A DNA stretch of 64,000 bases from Hirschia maritima DSM 19733 (GTDB lineage: Bacteria > Pseudomonadota > Alphaproteobacteria > Caulobacterales > Hyphomonadaceae): NCBI RefSeq assembly GCF_000378345.1, contig NZ_KB899544.1, forward strand, positions 310,001 through 374,000. Reading direction: 5' to 3'. The translations under genes were made by a program, and so were the position numbers. Positions within the stretch are counted from its first letter, which is position 1. Each line of letters starts with the position of its first letter. The notes beneath the pieces were generated by a model. It had not been told where the DNA came from and did no database searches. It worked only from the letters and a program-made list of their open reading frames with translations. Positions 9,099 through 17,195 of the stretch are shown piece by piece.

Positions 9099-9518
9099 TT
9101 AATCGGGTTTTGGCATTGTTTGATTAAGTGTAGATAAGTCAGTGACTTGCCGATAAAAACAAGACGTACGTCCAGTGTGACATGCACCATCTGTTTGACG
9201 AACTTTTAATATAATTGCGTCTTGGTCACAGTCCGTGAGGATCGATTCCACATATTGGTGTGCACCTGACGTATCACCTTTGCGCCATAATTCTTGGCGC
9301 GAACGAGACCAATATACCACTCTGCCAGTTTCAATTGTTAGTGCCAACGCTTCAGCATTCATCCATGCCATCATCAATATTTCATGGGATTGGGCATCTT
9401 GAGCAATGGCAGCAATTAAGCCGTTTGAATCGAAGCGAGGGCGAAACTGTTTTGTTTCATCTTGTTCAGCACCCTTGAGGGGAAGGGGGAAGCTAAAATT
9501 TGAGGCTGTTTGGGTCAT
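9099..9518 (-). CDS. hisI: Phosphoribosyl-AMP cyclohydrolase HisI
   Basis: HisI opens the purine ring of phosphoribosyl-AMP, the third step of histidine synthesis. The 139-aa monofunctional form (no HisE domain) contains [10 protein letters not shown], the [13 protein letters not shown] block, the Mg-site segment DCDQD (96-100) and the zinc cysteines Cys97, Cys113 and Cys120 ([10 protein letters not shown]). ATG 9518 has a good AAGGAG at about 9 bases. In many alphaproteobacteria hisI lies beside folE; here two small gene units and a membrane protein/HTH pair separate them. Confidence 0.95.
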   Translation of the reverse strand: MTQTASNFSFPLPLKGAEQDETKQFRPRFDSNGLIAAIAQDAQSHEILMMAWMNAEALALTIETGRVVYWSRSRQELWRKGDTSGAHQYVESILTDCDQDAIILKVRQTDGACHTGRTSCFYRQVTDLSTLNQTMPKPD

Positions 9519-9668
9519 ACTCCTTCCTTTAAAGTGAAAAAGAACGAAATGCTAGCGGTATTGTGTTTGATAATTGGGCTAACCTGCGCTGCTTTGTCGT
9601 ATGGGAATTTATGGAGTGCGTGACAATATCCATATATTAATTATGGATAAACAAGAAGGATAGCCAAA

Positions 9669-9899
9669 ATGAGCCATACTCCACACGAGCTGCATGAAGA
9701 ATTTCCAGATGCGATTGAAAAAATGCGCGCTCTTAAAGAGACCAACGCTCATTTTGTGAAATTAGCTGATGAATATCACGATGTGAATCGCGAAATTCAT
9801 AGAATTGAAGTTGAGGTCGACGCTGCTTCCGACTTCCGGACTGACGAACTGCGTAAGACGCGATTGAAGCTAAAGGACGAAATCGCACAAATGCTATAG
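9669..9899 (+). CDS. YdcH-type small coiled-coil protein (DUF465)
   Basis: The product is a 76-aa charged, mostly helical protein with the heptad-like pattern HELHEEFPDAIEKMRALKETN...RLKLKDEIAQML, typical of the YdcH/DUF465 family. Its function is unknown. ATG 9669 follows AAGGATAG at 9657-9664. It is divergent from hisI and ends at the clear terminator at 9928-9956, so it is a single-gene transcript. Confidence 0.85.
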   Translation: MSHTPHELHEEFPDAIEKMRALKETNAHFVKLADEYHDVNREIHRIEVEVDAASDFRTDELRKTRLKLKDEIAQML

Positions 9900-9927
9900 T
9901 GCCAATCTAATATTTTGGTCCGTTAAA

Positions 9928-9956
9928 CCCGTGCTTCGATAAGTGCGGGTTTTTTT
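9928..9956 (+). terminator. Rho-independent terminator after the YdcH gene
   Basis: A nine-pair stem with two G-U pairs (9928-9936 with 9941-9949, loop CGAT) is followed by seven T residues. Confidence 0.85.
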
Positions 9957-9977
9957 GTCAGGTATTTTTGACAATTT

Positions 9978-10026
9978 ATGTAAAATATAATTGACATGTA
10001 AAATATTATGTACATATTATGTAAAA
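9978..10026 (+). promoter_or_regulatory. Promoter with operator-like ATGTA repeats upstream of the membrane protein/HTH pair
   Basis: TTGACA at 9991-9996 and TATTAT at 10015-10020 are 18 bases apart and form a good -35/-10 pair. The same stretch holds four ATGTA units (starting at 9978, 9996, 10008 and 10019), a TACATA-T-TATGTA inverted repeat (10011-10023) and an ATGTACAT palindrome (10008-10015). Overlap of palindromes with the promoter core is what one expects of an autoregulated operator bound by the HTH protein encoded two genes on. Confidence 0.6.
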
Positions 10027-10054
10027 AATAATAGACATATAATGGAGCGTTCAA

Positions 10055-10477
10055 TTGTCTTTGAAAGAGAAAACAGCATGGGTATCGTTATTGGCGACAT
10101 TACTTATATACGGAAACTATTTTCTTGATGTTGGATTGAAAATTGATCCGGCAACCCCAACTAACGCGTTCATGATGAAAATGATAACAGTCGTTGTGGG
10201 GGTGATTATTGTGAATATAGTTGGCAATATCATCGCAAATATATCTTCATATAAAGATTCCGATGAAAAATATGACGAACGTGATCGACTGATACGTGCT
10301 CGCGCAGGAGATATTTCTGGAAATGTTCTAGGAGTAGGTGTCGTTATCGCATCTGGACAACTCTTTTATAACGGAACAGCTATTGAAATTGTTCACTGGG
10401 TTTTGTTGTCACTGGTTGTTTCTGAAATTGTGAACAATGCGATTAAAATTGCGCACTACCGGTTTTGGCTGCAATAG
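10055..10477 (+). CDS. Small multi-spanning membrane protein paired with an HTH regulator
   Basis: The 140-aa product has four hydrophobic segments (roughly residues 8-27, 40-63, 88-106 and 112-130). A charged cytoplasmic stretch (DEKYDERDRLIRARAG) lies between the second and third. The D-E-R-D segment resembles DUF2178-type membrane proteins that commonly sit beside a YozG-like HTH gene, but I do not assert that family. The start is TTG 10055 with GGAG at 10044-10047. The promoter and operator-like repeats lie immediately upstream. Function unknown; the pairing suggests a small autoregulated membrane module. Confidence 0.75.
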   Translation: MSLKEKTAWVSLLATLLIYGNYFLDVGLKIDPATPTNAFMMKMITVVVGVIIVNIVGNIIANISSYKDSDEKYDERDRLIRARAGDISGNVLGVGVVIASGQLFYNGTAIEIVHWVLLSLVVSEIVNNAIKIAHYRFWLQ

Positions 10478-10487
10478 GGGAAGTACA

Positions 10488-10700
10488 TTGAGCAAAAACC
10501 TTCCTTTTACAAATTCAATCGTTGAACTGCGCAAAGCAAAAAAAATAACTCAGCAAGAGCTAGCGGACGCAATTGGAATGACCCGTCAAACCATCGTCGC
10601 GATCGAAAAAGGGAAATATTCTCCTTCATTAGAGGCGGCGTTTAAGATTGCAATGACGTTAGAAGCGGAAATAACTGAAGTGTTCGTATGGAACGAATAA
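10488..10700 (+). CDS. Short XRE-family HTH transcriptional regulator
   Basis: This is a 70-aa protein consisting almost entirely of a Cro/C1-type helix-turn-helix: IVELRKAKKITQQELADAIG then MTRQTIVAIEKGKYSPSLEAA, followed by a short tail (ITEVFVWNE) typical of the YozG-like subgroup. The TTG at 10488, preceded by AGGGGAAG, gives the expected family N terminus. An ATG at 10437 would lie inside the upstream gene and is rejected. It is cotranscribed with the membrane protein (10-base gap), probably represses the operon through the palindromes at 10008-10023, and ends at the bidirectional terminator at 10702-10737. Confidence 0.88.
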   Translation: MSKNLPFTNSIVELRKAKKITQQELADAIGMTRQTIVAIEKGKYSPSLEAAFKIAMTLEAEITEVFVWNE

Positions 10701-10701
10701 A

Positions 10702-10737
10702 AAAATCCCCGCAACTGAGAAAGGTTGCGGGGATTTT
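10702..10737. terminator. Bidirectional terminator between the HTH gene and folE
   Basis: A perfect 14-bp stem (10702-10715 with 10724-10737, loop of 8) has A-rich 5' and T-rich 3' ends. It can therefore stop both the plus-strand HTH operon and the minus-strand folE transcript. Confidence 0.93.
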
Positions 10738-10756
10738 TGAAATAAATGGTGAAGGC

Positions 10757-11371
10757 TCAGCGTTCACATAAACGCAAGAATCGATCACGCAGATCTTTGT
10801 CTGTTTTGAAAACACCTGTAAATTGTGTGGTAACCGTAGACACATTCGGGTGGTGCACACCGCGCGTTGTCATACACATGTGTTTCGCATCAATCATGAT
10901 GGCAACACCGGCAGGTGCAAGACTTTCTTCAATGGCATTACAGATTTGCGATGTCATAGTTTCTTGAGTCTGCATACGCTTTGCGTAAATCTCGACCACA
11001 CGTGCAAGCTTAGATATTCCAACAACTGCTTTTGTTGGCATATAGGCGACATACGCTTTCCCCATGAAAGGGGCGATGTGGTGTTCACAATGGCTTTCGA
11101 CATCAATGTCGCGAAGCATCACTATATCATCATAGCCTTGCACGTCTTCAAAAGTCCTCGATAGGTATTGTACTGGGTCTTCGTTGTATCCTGAGAACCA
11201 TTCTTCATAGGCTTTTACGACGCGTTTTGGCGTGTCGATTAGACCTTCACGGTCTGGGTCATCGCCAGTCCATGCAAGTAGAGTTCTGACTGCTTTTTCA
11301 GCTTCTTCACGTGAAGGACGTTCTATATTTTTTTCTTGCGGCACGGCACCGTCTTCTGTCATCTTGTCCAC
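10757..11371 (-). CDS. folE: GTP cyclohydrolase I FolE
   Basis: FolE converts GTP to dihydroneopterin triphosphate, the entry to tetrahydrofolate synthesis. The 204-aa protein has the zinc ligands Cys95 and His98 in ESHCEHHIAPF and Cys166 in KHMCMTTRG, plus the family blocks LLAWTGDDPDREGL and TRTFEDVQGYDDIV-like sequence. The start is GTG 11371 with AAAGG about ten bases upstream; ATG 11362 is the alternative. Immediately upstream on the same strand is a long structured leader (11392-11485) that I interpret as a tetrahydrofolate-sensing riboswitch, so expression is probably feedback-controlled by the pathway's end product. Confidence 0.96.
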   Translation of the reverse strand: MDKMTEDGAVPQEKNIERPSREEAEKAVRTLLAWTGDDPDREGLIDTPKRVVKAYEEWFSGYNEDPVQYLSRTFEDVQGYDDIVMLRDIDVESHCEHHIAPFMGKAYVAYMPTKAVVGISKLARVVEIYAKRMQTQETMTSQICNAIEESLAPAGVAIMIDAKHMCMTTRGVHHPNVSTVTTQFTGVFKTDKDLRDRFLRLCER

Positions 11372-11391
11372 TTTTCAGGACCTTTCTAAAT

Positions 11392-11485
11392 CTGAGGGAC
11401 GAGGGTCGAGCCGGGGCTCAATTGGTTGCAAACCTATTTGCACTCCAAAGCCCGGACTTAACGCCCGCCCGATAATTCCCCTCAG
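11392..11485 (-). promoter_or_regulatory. Structured folE leader, probable THF-II (folE-motif) riboswitch
   Basis: On the folE strand this 94-base segment is closed by CTGAGGG (11479-11485) pairing with CCCTCAG (11392-11398). Inside is a long hairpin: 11445-11455 pairs with 11411-11418 and 11422-11425, then 11437-11442 pairs perfectly with 11427-11432 around a UAGG loop. A purine-rich internal loop containing GCGTTAAGT lies between the two stems. A tetrahydrofolate-binding riboswitch called THF-II, or the folE motif, is known upstream of folE in alphaproteobacteria. Position, strand and architecture agree with it. The family call is from memory and was not tested with a covariance model. The element ends about 20 bases before the start codon, near the ribosome-binding site. 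Confidence 0.65.
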
Positions 11486-11646
11486 GGTATGGCTGTAGAG
11501 ATAGTGTCCATTGATGAATTGTCAAATTGATCAGACCAAATTTCTTTAGAACAAAACTTAGGTTGCGATGCGTCTTGAATGGTTTAGAAGAGGTTTTTCA
11601 ATCTTGTATTCGCACGATTAGATAGAATTTTTAAGGAATAAATCTC

Positions 11647-13032
11647 GTGGACATTAAACTCACAAACTCACTCACGCGTAAAAAAGAGGTATTCGTGCCT
11701 CAGGATGAAAAGCGGGTGACGATGTATGTGTGTGGACCAACTGTTTATTCCTACGCGCACATCGGAAATTTCAGACCACCGGTCGTGTTTGATGTTTTGA
11801 ACCGTTTATTGCGCTCGAAATACGGCGAAGATGCTGTTGTGTATGCGAGCAACTTTACGGATGTTGATGATAAAATTATCAAAGTGGCCAATGAAACAGG
11901 TGAGCCAATTTCTGCGATTACAGAAAAATATTCTAAGGCTTACATAGAAGACTCTACTGCTCTTAACATTAAGCAACCTGATTTCCGTCCAACGGCGACC
12001 GCTCACATTTCAGATATGATTGAGATGATGGAGAAGCTGGAACGCAAAAAATACGCCTATCGCACGGATTCTGGTTTGTGGTTTCACGTTAAGTCTATGG
12101 ATGATTACGGCAAGCTATCTGGTCGGAATTTGGACGACATGGTGGCTGGTGCGCGGGTGGAGGTTGATGATGAAAAGCGAGATCCAGCAGATTTCGCTCT
12201 ATGGAAAGTTGCTAAACCGGGCGAACCTGAAGAAGCTATTTGGGATAGTCCCTGGGGAAGAGGGCGTCCGGGCTGGCACATAGAATGTTCTGCGATGATC
12301 TCAAAGGTTTTGGGTAAAACAATTGATATTCATGGTGGTGGCATCGATCTTCAATTTCCTCATCACGAAAACGAGATCGCCCAATCAGAATGTGCGCATG
12401 GTGAGACCATGGCAAATTACTGGTTACACAACGGCTTTCTAGATATTGAATCTGAAAAAATGTCTAAAAGCATTGGGAATGTAAAAATCCCACATGACAT
12501 GCTGAAGGACGCGCATGGGGAAGTATTGCGTTTGGCTTTATTGTCAGCGCAATATCGTCAGCCTTTGGATTGGACACAAGCATTGCTAGATCAGTGTAAA
12601 GCAACTTTGGATCGGGCTTATGGCGCATTGCGCCGTGTCTGGGACTTTGATGCTGTTAGGGTCGAAGACTATGGCGTCGTTGTCGCTTTGTGTGATGATC
12701 TAAATACTCCTCAGGCATTGGCAGAGTTATCTCGATTGGCGGGTGAGGCCAACCGAGCTGCAGATGCAAATGATCAAAAAGCCATGGCGCAAGCCAAAGC
12801 TGACATATTGTTTGCTGGCGATTTGCTCGGTCTTCTTCAATCTACTCCGGAAGAGTGGGAGAAGGGGGATGATGGTGATGATGCTGCGCGAATTGATGCT
12901 CTTGTTCAGGCGAGACTGGATGCTAGGGCTGCCAAAAATTGGGCAGAAGCTGACCGGATCCGTGACGAGTTAGCCGCTGAAGGCATTGAGATAATGGATA
13001 ATGCTGGTGGGTCCACTTGGCGTCGCGCCTAA
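11647..13032 (+). CDS. cysS: Cysteinyl-tRNA synthetase CysS
   Basis: CysS charges tRNA-Cys. The 461-aa class I synthetase shows YVCGPTVY with the zinc/substrate Cys29, HIGN at 38-41, the conserved FTDVDDKI and GWHIECS blocks, the zinc-site segment [19 protein letters not shown], and EKMSKSIGN near residue 270. The start is GTG 11647 with AAGGA at 11632-11636. It diverges from folE across a shared 275-base interval that contains the folE leader. Confidence 0.97.
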   Translation: MDIKLTNSLTRKKEVFVPQDEKRVTMYVCGPTVYSYAHIGNFRPPVVFDVLNRLLRSKYGEDAVVYASNFTDVDDKIIKVANETGEPISAITEKYSKAYIEDSTALNIKQPDFRPTATAHISDMIEMMEKLERKKYAYRTDSGLWFHVKSMDDYGKLSGRNLDDMVAGARVEVDDEKRDPADFALWKVAKPGEPEEAIWDSPWGRGRPGWHIECSAMISKVLGKTIDIHGGGIDLQFPHHENEIAQSECAHGETMANYWLHNGFLDIESEKMSKSIGNVKIPHDMLKDAHGEVLRLALLSAQYRQPLDWTQALLDQCKATLDRAYGALRRVWDFDAVRVEDYGVVVALCDDLNTPQALAELSRLAGEANRAADANDQKAMAQAKADILFAGDLLGLLQSTPEEWEKGDDGDDAARIDALVQARLDARAAKNWAEADRIRDELAAEGIEIMDNAGGSTWRRA

Positions 13033-13039
13033 CTAAGGT

Positions 13040-13079
13040 TAACCTGATTCTGAAATCACTTTTTCAGGGTTAGATTTTT
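13040..13079 (+). terminator. Weak terminator-like hairpin between cysS and the first hydrolase
   Basis: Arms 13040-13047 and 13064-13072 pair with one bulged base and are followed by GATTTTTA. The T-run ends directly at the ATG of the next gene, so it could be a partial terminator lowering read-through into the hydrolase gene. Confidence 0.45.
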
Positions 13080-14048
13080 ATGAAATTATCAGATTTTTCA
13101 ACCAAACCTGTTCAGGCAATAGGTTTGGCGACGTGTGCGATGTTTTTATCTGGTTGTTTTGATAAAGATATTGATGAATCAGTTGTCTTTAAACCAAGAG
13201 AGATATCTGAAAAAAATGATGATATTTCAAATACAAAACTTATCAATGAGGTCAGTTTAACTCAGCCATCATCAGATGAATTGATAGATGCTAAAGGTTA
13301 TGCCGCTCACCTTCCTGCGAGCATTGAGCATGGATTTTGGGGTAAGGAAGAGAGTAAAATTGCTTGGACACTGGTGAGTTCGGTAGCAAGCGCTGAAAAT
13401 GATAGAAAACGTCCTCTCATTGTGAACTGTTTTGGTAATGTCGGCGACCGCGTGAAAGACGGGGTTTGGACGACTAAAAAGAACTTCGCTTGGGGCGATG
13501 TGTTGATGTTTGATTATCCTGGTTATGGAGACTCCCCGGGCGTTGCATCAACGGAAAGCATGCACAATATGCATCGTCTTGTCTCGGATGAGATAGATAA
13601 ATTAGGTGCGGACCGTCCGATTGTTTTATGGGGACACTCTCTTGGTGGCTTTGTTTGTTCTGAACTTGGGCGAACAGCAAGAGAACCAGATGCGATCGTG
13701 CTTGAAGCTACCGCTTTGAACGTGAAAGAGGTCGCGAAATCTTGGAAACCTTGGTATCTACCGTTTGTCGGTGTGGATATAAAAGAAAGCCTTAATGACT
13801 ATGACAATGCACGTGCATTAGCGCACTTTAAAGGGCCAATTATTGTTTTAGGTGCAAAGAAAGACGAAACCCTAGAGGTTGGTCTTGCACGTTCATTGAG
13901 GAAAGCGCTTAAAAAACGCGGAGTGAATATGAGCTATCTGGAATTTAAAAAAGCCGGGCACTCAAACATTTCCGAACAATATGATTACTTTAAACGGCTT
14001 AATCCACTTTTGGCAGATGTGCAGGATTTAAAACATTCTCAAGAATAA
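13080..14048 (+). CDS. Lipoprotein alpha/beta hydrolase, first of a tandem pair
   Basis: This 322-aa predicted lipoprotein has a lipobox LSGC with Cys26. The alpha/beta-hydrolase core shows DYPGYGDSPG at 145-154, nucleophile Ser187 in GHSLGG, Asp261 in GAKKDET and His293 in AGHSN, a complete triad. A lipid anchor places it on the periplasmic face of an envelope membrane. The substrate is unknown; FrsA/abhydrolase-like esterase or peptidase activity is possible. ATG 13080 lacks an obvious Shine-Dalgarno and follows a terminator-like hairpin directly. The next gene is a clear paralogue with matching segments (LPASIEHGF here, LPATIEHGF there), so a local duplication produced the pair. Confidence 0.82.
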   Translation: MKLSDFSTKPVQAIGLATCAMFLSGCFDKDIDESVVFKPREISEKNDDISNTKLINEVSLTQPSSDELIDAKGYAAHLPASIEHGFWGKEESKIAWTLVSSVASAENDRKRPLIVNCFGNVGDRVKDGVWTTKKNFAWGDVLMFDYPGYGDSPGVASTESMHNMHRLVSDEIDKLGADRPIVLWGHSLGGFVCSELGRTAREPDAIVLEATALNVKEVAKSWKPWYLPFVGVDIKESLNDYDNARALAHFKGPIIVLGAKKDETLEVGLARSLRKALKKRGVNMSYLEFKKAGHSNISEQYDYFKRLNPLLADVQDLKHSQE

Positions 14049-14107
14049 CGTTTCGCACCGCTTTGACAGGGCAGTGAAAACAAATGGGTCTGCAGGGGAG
14101 TTTTCAT

Positions 14108-15064
14108 ATGCTTTGGCCTAAACTGTGTCTGGTTTGTATCATGCTTGGTGGAGTGTTGGTGTCTGGTAGTTGTACAATTTCATTGCCAGATGATGCTATT
14201 TTTCAGGCTCCTAGGTGGAGCAATATTGCGAAATCTGCAGATCAGCTTCGATTTGTTGATGAAGATAAGCTAACAGAATTAAACAAGTTTCCTGGAAACC
14301 GGCCATTGTTGGAAGAGCATTTGCCCGCAACGATTGAGCATGGCTTTTTGAATGTTTCTGAGTTTCAAATTGCCTACAGTCTTGTACGTTCAGGTAAGTT
14401 TGAGGATGAACAAAACCGCCCTTTGATAGTGAGCTGTTATGGAACTGGCGGTGATCGTCCAAACTATGGCGTTTATTATGCAGAGAAGCTTTTGCCGTGG
14501 GGAGATGTCCTGCAATTTGATTATCCCGGATATGGCGATAGTTCTGGAGAAACGAGTATTTCGGCGATCAAGACTATTTTGCCGGATGTGGTTAGGTTGG
14601 CTAATGAACAAGCTGGCGATCGTCCTCTGATTTATTGGGGGCACTCATTAGGTGGTTTTTTCTGTCCAGAGATGGCCAACATGTCTGGAAAACTAGATGG
14701 AGTTGTGTATGAGGCAACTGCTTTAAGTGCTGAAGAAGCATCCAAAGTGTGGAAGCCATGGTTTTTAAGAATTATCCCATTTTTAAAACTCGCACCCTCT
14801 GAAACATCGAGAGAAGGGAATAACGCTACACCGCTGGCAGGAAAAGAAGTTCCCGTACTCGTATTAGCTGGTGGAAAGGACAAAGTTCTTCCTGCTTGGC
14901 TTTCGCGTTCTCTGGCAGACGCACTGGAGGATCAGGGTAATGATGTCACTTATCATGAGTTCGATAATGGAACTCATATGAATTTGCCGTTTCAAGAAGA
15001 GTTCGAAGGCCGTGTGGACCCATTTTTTGAAAAAATCCAAACAAATTCCAATCGAAAACGGTGA
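14108..15064 (+). CDS. Lipoprotein alpha/beta hydrolase, second of a tandem pair
   Basis: This 318-aa paralogue of the preceding protein carries a lipobox VSGSC (Cys22), DYPGYGDSSG, nucleophile Ser180 in WGHSLGG, Asp258 in GGKDKV and His290 in NGTHMN. ATG 14108 is preferred to 14084 because it follows GGGGAG and gives a compact lipoprotein signal. The two proteins share the segment order LPA-IEHGF, RPLIV-C, WGDV, DYPGYGDS, GHSLGGF and WKPW, but differ in their N-terminal spacer and active-site surroundings. That suggests divergence to different substrates. The gap between the pair is 59 bases, so they are probably cotranscribed. Confidence 0.82.
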   Translation: MLWPKLCLVCIMLGGVLVSGSCTISLPDDAIFQAPRWSNIAKSADQLRFVDEDKLTELNKFPGNRPLLEEHLPATIEHGFLNVSEFQIAYSLVRSGKFEDEQNRPLIVSCYGTGGDRPNYGVYYAEKLLPWGDVLQFDYPGYGDSSGETSISAIKTILPDVVRLANEQAGDRPLIYWGHSLGGFFCPEMANMSGKLDGVVYEATALSAEEASKVWKPWFLRIIPFLKLAPSETSREGNNATPLAGKEVPVLVLAGGKDKVLPAWLSRSLADALEDQGNDVTYHEFDNGTHMNLPFQEEFEGRVDPFFEKIQTNSNRKR

Positions 15065-15142
15065 TTGTTGATTTTGGGGATTTCAAGAAATCTTTGCGCA
15101 TTGTATTTGATAAAATTGTTCCCAATAGATTTTGGACTTTAA

Positions 15143-15772
15143 ATGCCAACTGAACCCTCTAAGTTGAAAACACAGCCGCAAACCTTTGAAATGTTGTTGG
15201 AGAACATCAAAGTAGGAACTGATGGCGAAGTGGTCAGTGTGCAACAATTGTTGGATGTCGTTGGTCGTAGAGCTTATGGACCTGTCATTCTCTTGCTGGG
15301 ATTTATTGCACTTTCACCTCTGACAATTGTGCCAGGCGGGAATTGGTTGGTCGCTACGGTTATATGGATAATAGCCATTCAAATTGTGTTTGGAAGGCCA
15401 TATCCTTGGGTGCCTAAAAAAGCATTGGAAGCGAGCTTTCCACGAAAGTATCTATTGTCCGCGCTCGAGGTTGGAATGCCATGGGCTCTAAAAGCAGATA
15501 AAATCACCAAACCACGTTTTGAATTTCTGACAGAGCCTCCATTTATCAACATCGTTGCAATTTGTTGTGTGCTAGCAGCTTGGATAACCTATCCACTAGG
15601 ATTAATTCCTTTGGGGCCGGTAATGCCAAGTTTAGCGGTGTTATTGATTGGGGTGGGGCTCGCTGCCAGAGATGGAATTTTCCTATTTGTGGCGGGCCTA
15701 GCAATTGTAGGAAGCCTGTTGTTATCCATAAAATTGGCAGATAGAATGCTGGGATTATTAGGTCTAGGATAA
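15143..15772 (+). CDS. ExoD-family membrane protein
   Basis: The 209-aa protein has an N-terminal cytosolic part (FEMLLENIKVGTDGEVVSVQQLLDVVGRRAYGP) followed by four or five hydrophobic segments. It includes the conserved ALSPLTIVPG and YPLGLIPLGPVMPSLAVLLIG stretches of the ExoD family. ExoD was first described in rhizobia as affecting exopolysaccharide production; its biochemical role is unclear. It lies between the lipoprotein hydrolases and the IscU-like gene, 44 bases before the latter, with no strong Shine-Dalgarno. Confidence 0.87.
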   Translation: MPTEPSKLKTQPQTFEMLLENIKVGTDGEVVSVQQLLDVVGRRAYGPVILLLGFIALSPLTIVPGGNWLVATVIWIIAIQIVFGRPYPWVPKKALEASFPRKYLLSALEVGMPWALKADKITKPRFEFLTEPPFINIVAICCVLAAWITYPLGLIPLGPVMPSLAVLLIGVGLAARDGIFLFVAGLAIVGSLLLSIKLADRMLGLLGLG

Positions 15773-15816
15773 TTTATCCTCTTGACGAAATCACTCAAGA
15801 TGACGACCTAAGCACT

Positions 15817-16263
15817 ATGTTTGATGAAATCTATCATAATCGCGTTTTAGAGTTGGCAGCGAACATTCCAAATGTTCAACGCTTGGACGATGCTCACGGC
15901 AGCGCAAAAAAGGTCTCGCGTGTTTGCGGTTCTGTCATTACTGTGGATGTGAAACTGGATGAGAACGGCAAGATTGCAGAAGTGGGTTTTGAACCAGAAG
16001 CTTGCGTTCTAGGACAAACTTCTTGTTCCGTATTATCTGGTCATGCTGTCGGTAGAACTTTGGAAGATATCATCACTGTCCGAGATGAATTTCGAGCGAT
16101 GCTGAAAGAAGGTGCACCACCTCCAGGTGGAGACTTTTGGGAGCTTCGCCATTTAGAGGGCGTGCGTGATTATCCCCAGAGACATACGTCTACATTGCTT
16201 GCTTTTGAAGCTCTGATTGCCGCTATTCAAGACGCGAAATCAAACAAACACAAAGTTGAGTAA
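15817..16263 (+). CDS. IscU/NifU-like iron-sulfur scaffold protein
   Basis: The 148-aa protein matches the N-terminal NifU/IscU fold, with Cys37 (RVCGS) and Cys63 (EACVLGQ) in the scaffold positions. The third canonical cysteine, expected in an R-H-C-S-x-L motif, is Thr here (QRHTSTLLAFEAL). An additional Cys70 lies close by. This pattern recalls the alphaproteobacterial relatives usually found next to yidD rather than true IscU, so its role in cluster assembly is inferred only. In this window yidD is 5 kb downstream, separated by an accessory block. Confidence 0.82.
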   Translation: MFDEIYHNRVLELAANIPNVQRLDDAHGSAKKVSRVCGSVITVDVKLDENGKIAEVGFEPEACVLGQTSCSVLSGHAVGRTLEDIITVRDEFRAMLKEGAPPPGGDFWELRHLEGVRDYPQRHTSTLLAFEALIAAIQDAKSNKHKVE

Positions 16264-16373
16264 TATTGACCGCGGCACCCCCGAATTTCCCTTATTTGGA
16301 GAGTTTGGTCTAAAGATTGCATCACTTCTTTAAAAACTTGCAGAGAAAGCAAGGACCAAAAGGAGGAATTGAG

Positions 16374-17192
16374 ATGAAACTTATAGACCTTACAATAGCA
16401 TGCGTTGCTTTATTGGGACTAAGTGCTTGTTCTACTGTCGGTAATTCTCCAGAGCTTGAACCTCATATGCCGAAAATTTCTTGGCCGAATGGAGCCAAAG
16501 CTGCTATCGCTCTCACTTATGATGATGGGGTCAATTCTCAATTGGATACAGCAGTTCCAACTTTGAATGAAGCAAATCTCAAGGGCACTTTTTATATAGT
16601 TGTCGGACGTGATGGATGGAATTCAAGGGTTCGTGATTGGGAAGTTGTGAGCCAGCAGGGCCATGAACTCGGCAATAAATCAATTTATCATCCTTGCCGC
16701 GCGACTGGAGCAGGAAAAGGTTGGATTTCAAGAGATTCAGATCTTGATCGTTACTCCGCGGAGCAAATGGCAATTGAACTTGATAAAGCGAATCGAATTT
16801 TGTCTTCGGTCGATAATGAAACCACTCGCACATTTGCCTACCCTTGTGGAGAAAGCCAAACGAGCGACGGTAGCTATTATTCTCTAATAAAACCGCTCTT
16901 CATTGGCGCTCGTGCAGTGCATGATGTGCCGTATGAAGAGAATGACAGATATAATGTAACGACTTTTGCTGCACATAATTCGAGCTTTGAAGAGATCGTT
17001 TCATATATCGACGGCGTCATTGAAAAAGGCGAAGCTGGTAGCCTGTCATTCTTTGGAGTAGGCGGAGATTATCTCTCTGTATCTGCAGATATGCATCAGA
17101 AAGTCGTTGATTATTTAAAATCTCGCAATGACGATGTTTGGGTAGATACAATGGTGAACATAGCTGACCATATGGAAGCCGCTGGTTGGTAG
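16374..17192 (+). CDS. Polysaccharide deacetylase (NodB-like) lipoprotein
   Basis: This 272-aa predicted lipoprotein has lipobox LSAC with Cys19 and a NodB-homology domain: TYDDGV (Asp50, Asp51) is motif 1 and GHELGNKSIYHP (about 96-107) is motif 2. The family usually has His-Ser/Thr-x-x-x-His in motif 2; here the first metal-binding His is Lys102 and only His106 remains. Weak or altered deacetylase activity is therefore possible. ATG 16374 follows AGGAGG at 16361-16366, so an upstream start at 16317 is rejected. Substrates in this family are peptidoglycan, chitin-like or exopolysaccharide N-acetyl groups; the real one is unknown. Confidence 0.82.
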   Translation: MKLIDLTIACVALLGLSACSTVGNSPELEPHMPKISWPNGAKAAIALTYDDGVNSQLDTAVPTLNEANLKGTFYIVVGRDGWNSRVRDWEVVSQQGHELGNKSIYHPCRATGAGKGWISRDSDLDRYSAEQMAIELDKANRILSSVDNETTRTFAYPCGESQTSDGSYYSLIKPLFIGARAVHDVPYEENDRYNVTTFAAHNSSFEEIVSYIDGVIEKGEAGSLSFFGVGGDYLSVSADMHQKVVDYLKSRNDDVWVDTMVNIADHMEAAGW

Positions 17193-17195
17193 ATC

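Noticed and set aside
11392-11485. 4.5S, 6S or tmRNA gene in the folE-cysS interval
   Set aside because: It lacks the conserved core sequences of those RNAs, and its orientation and position fit a folE leader better.
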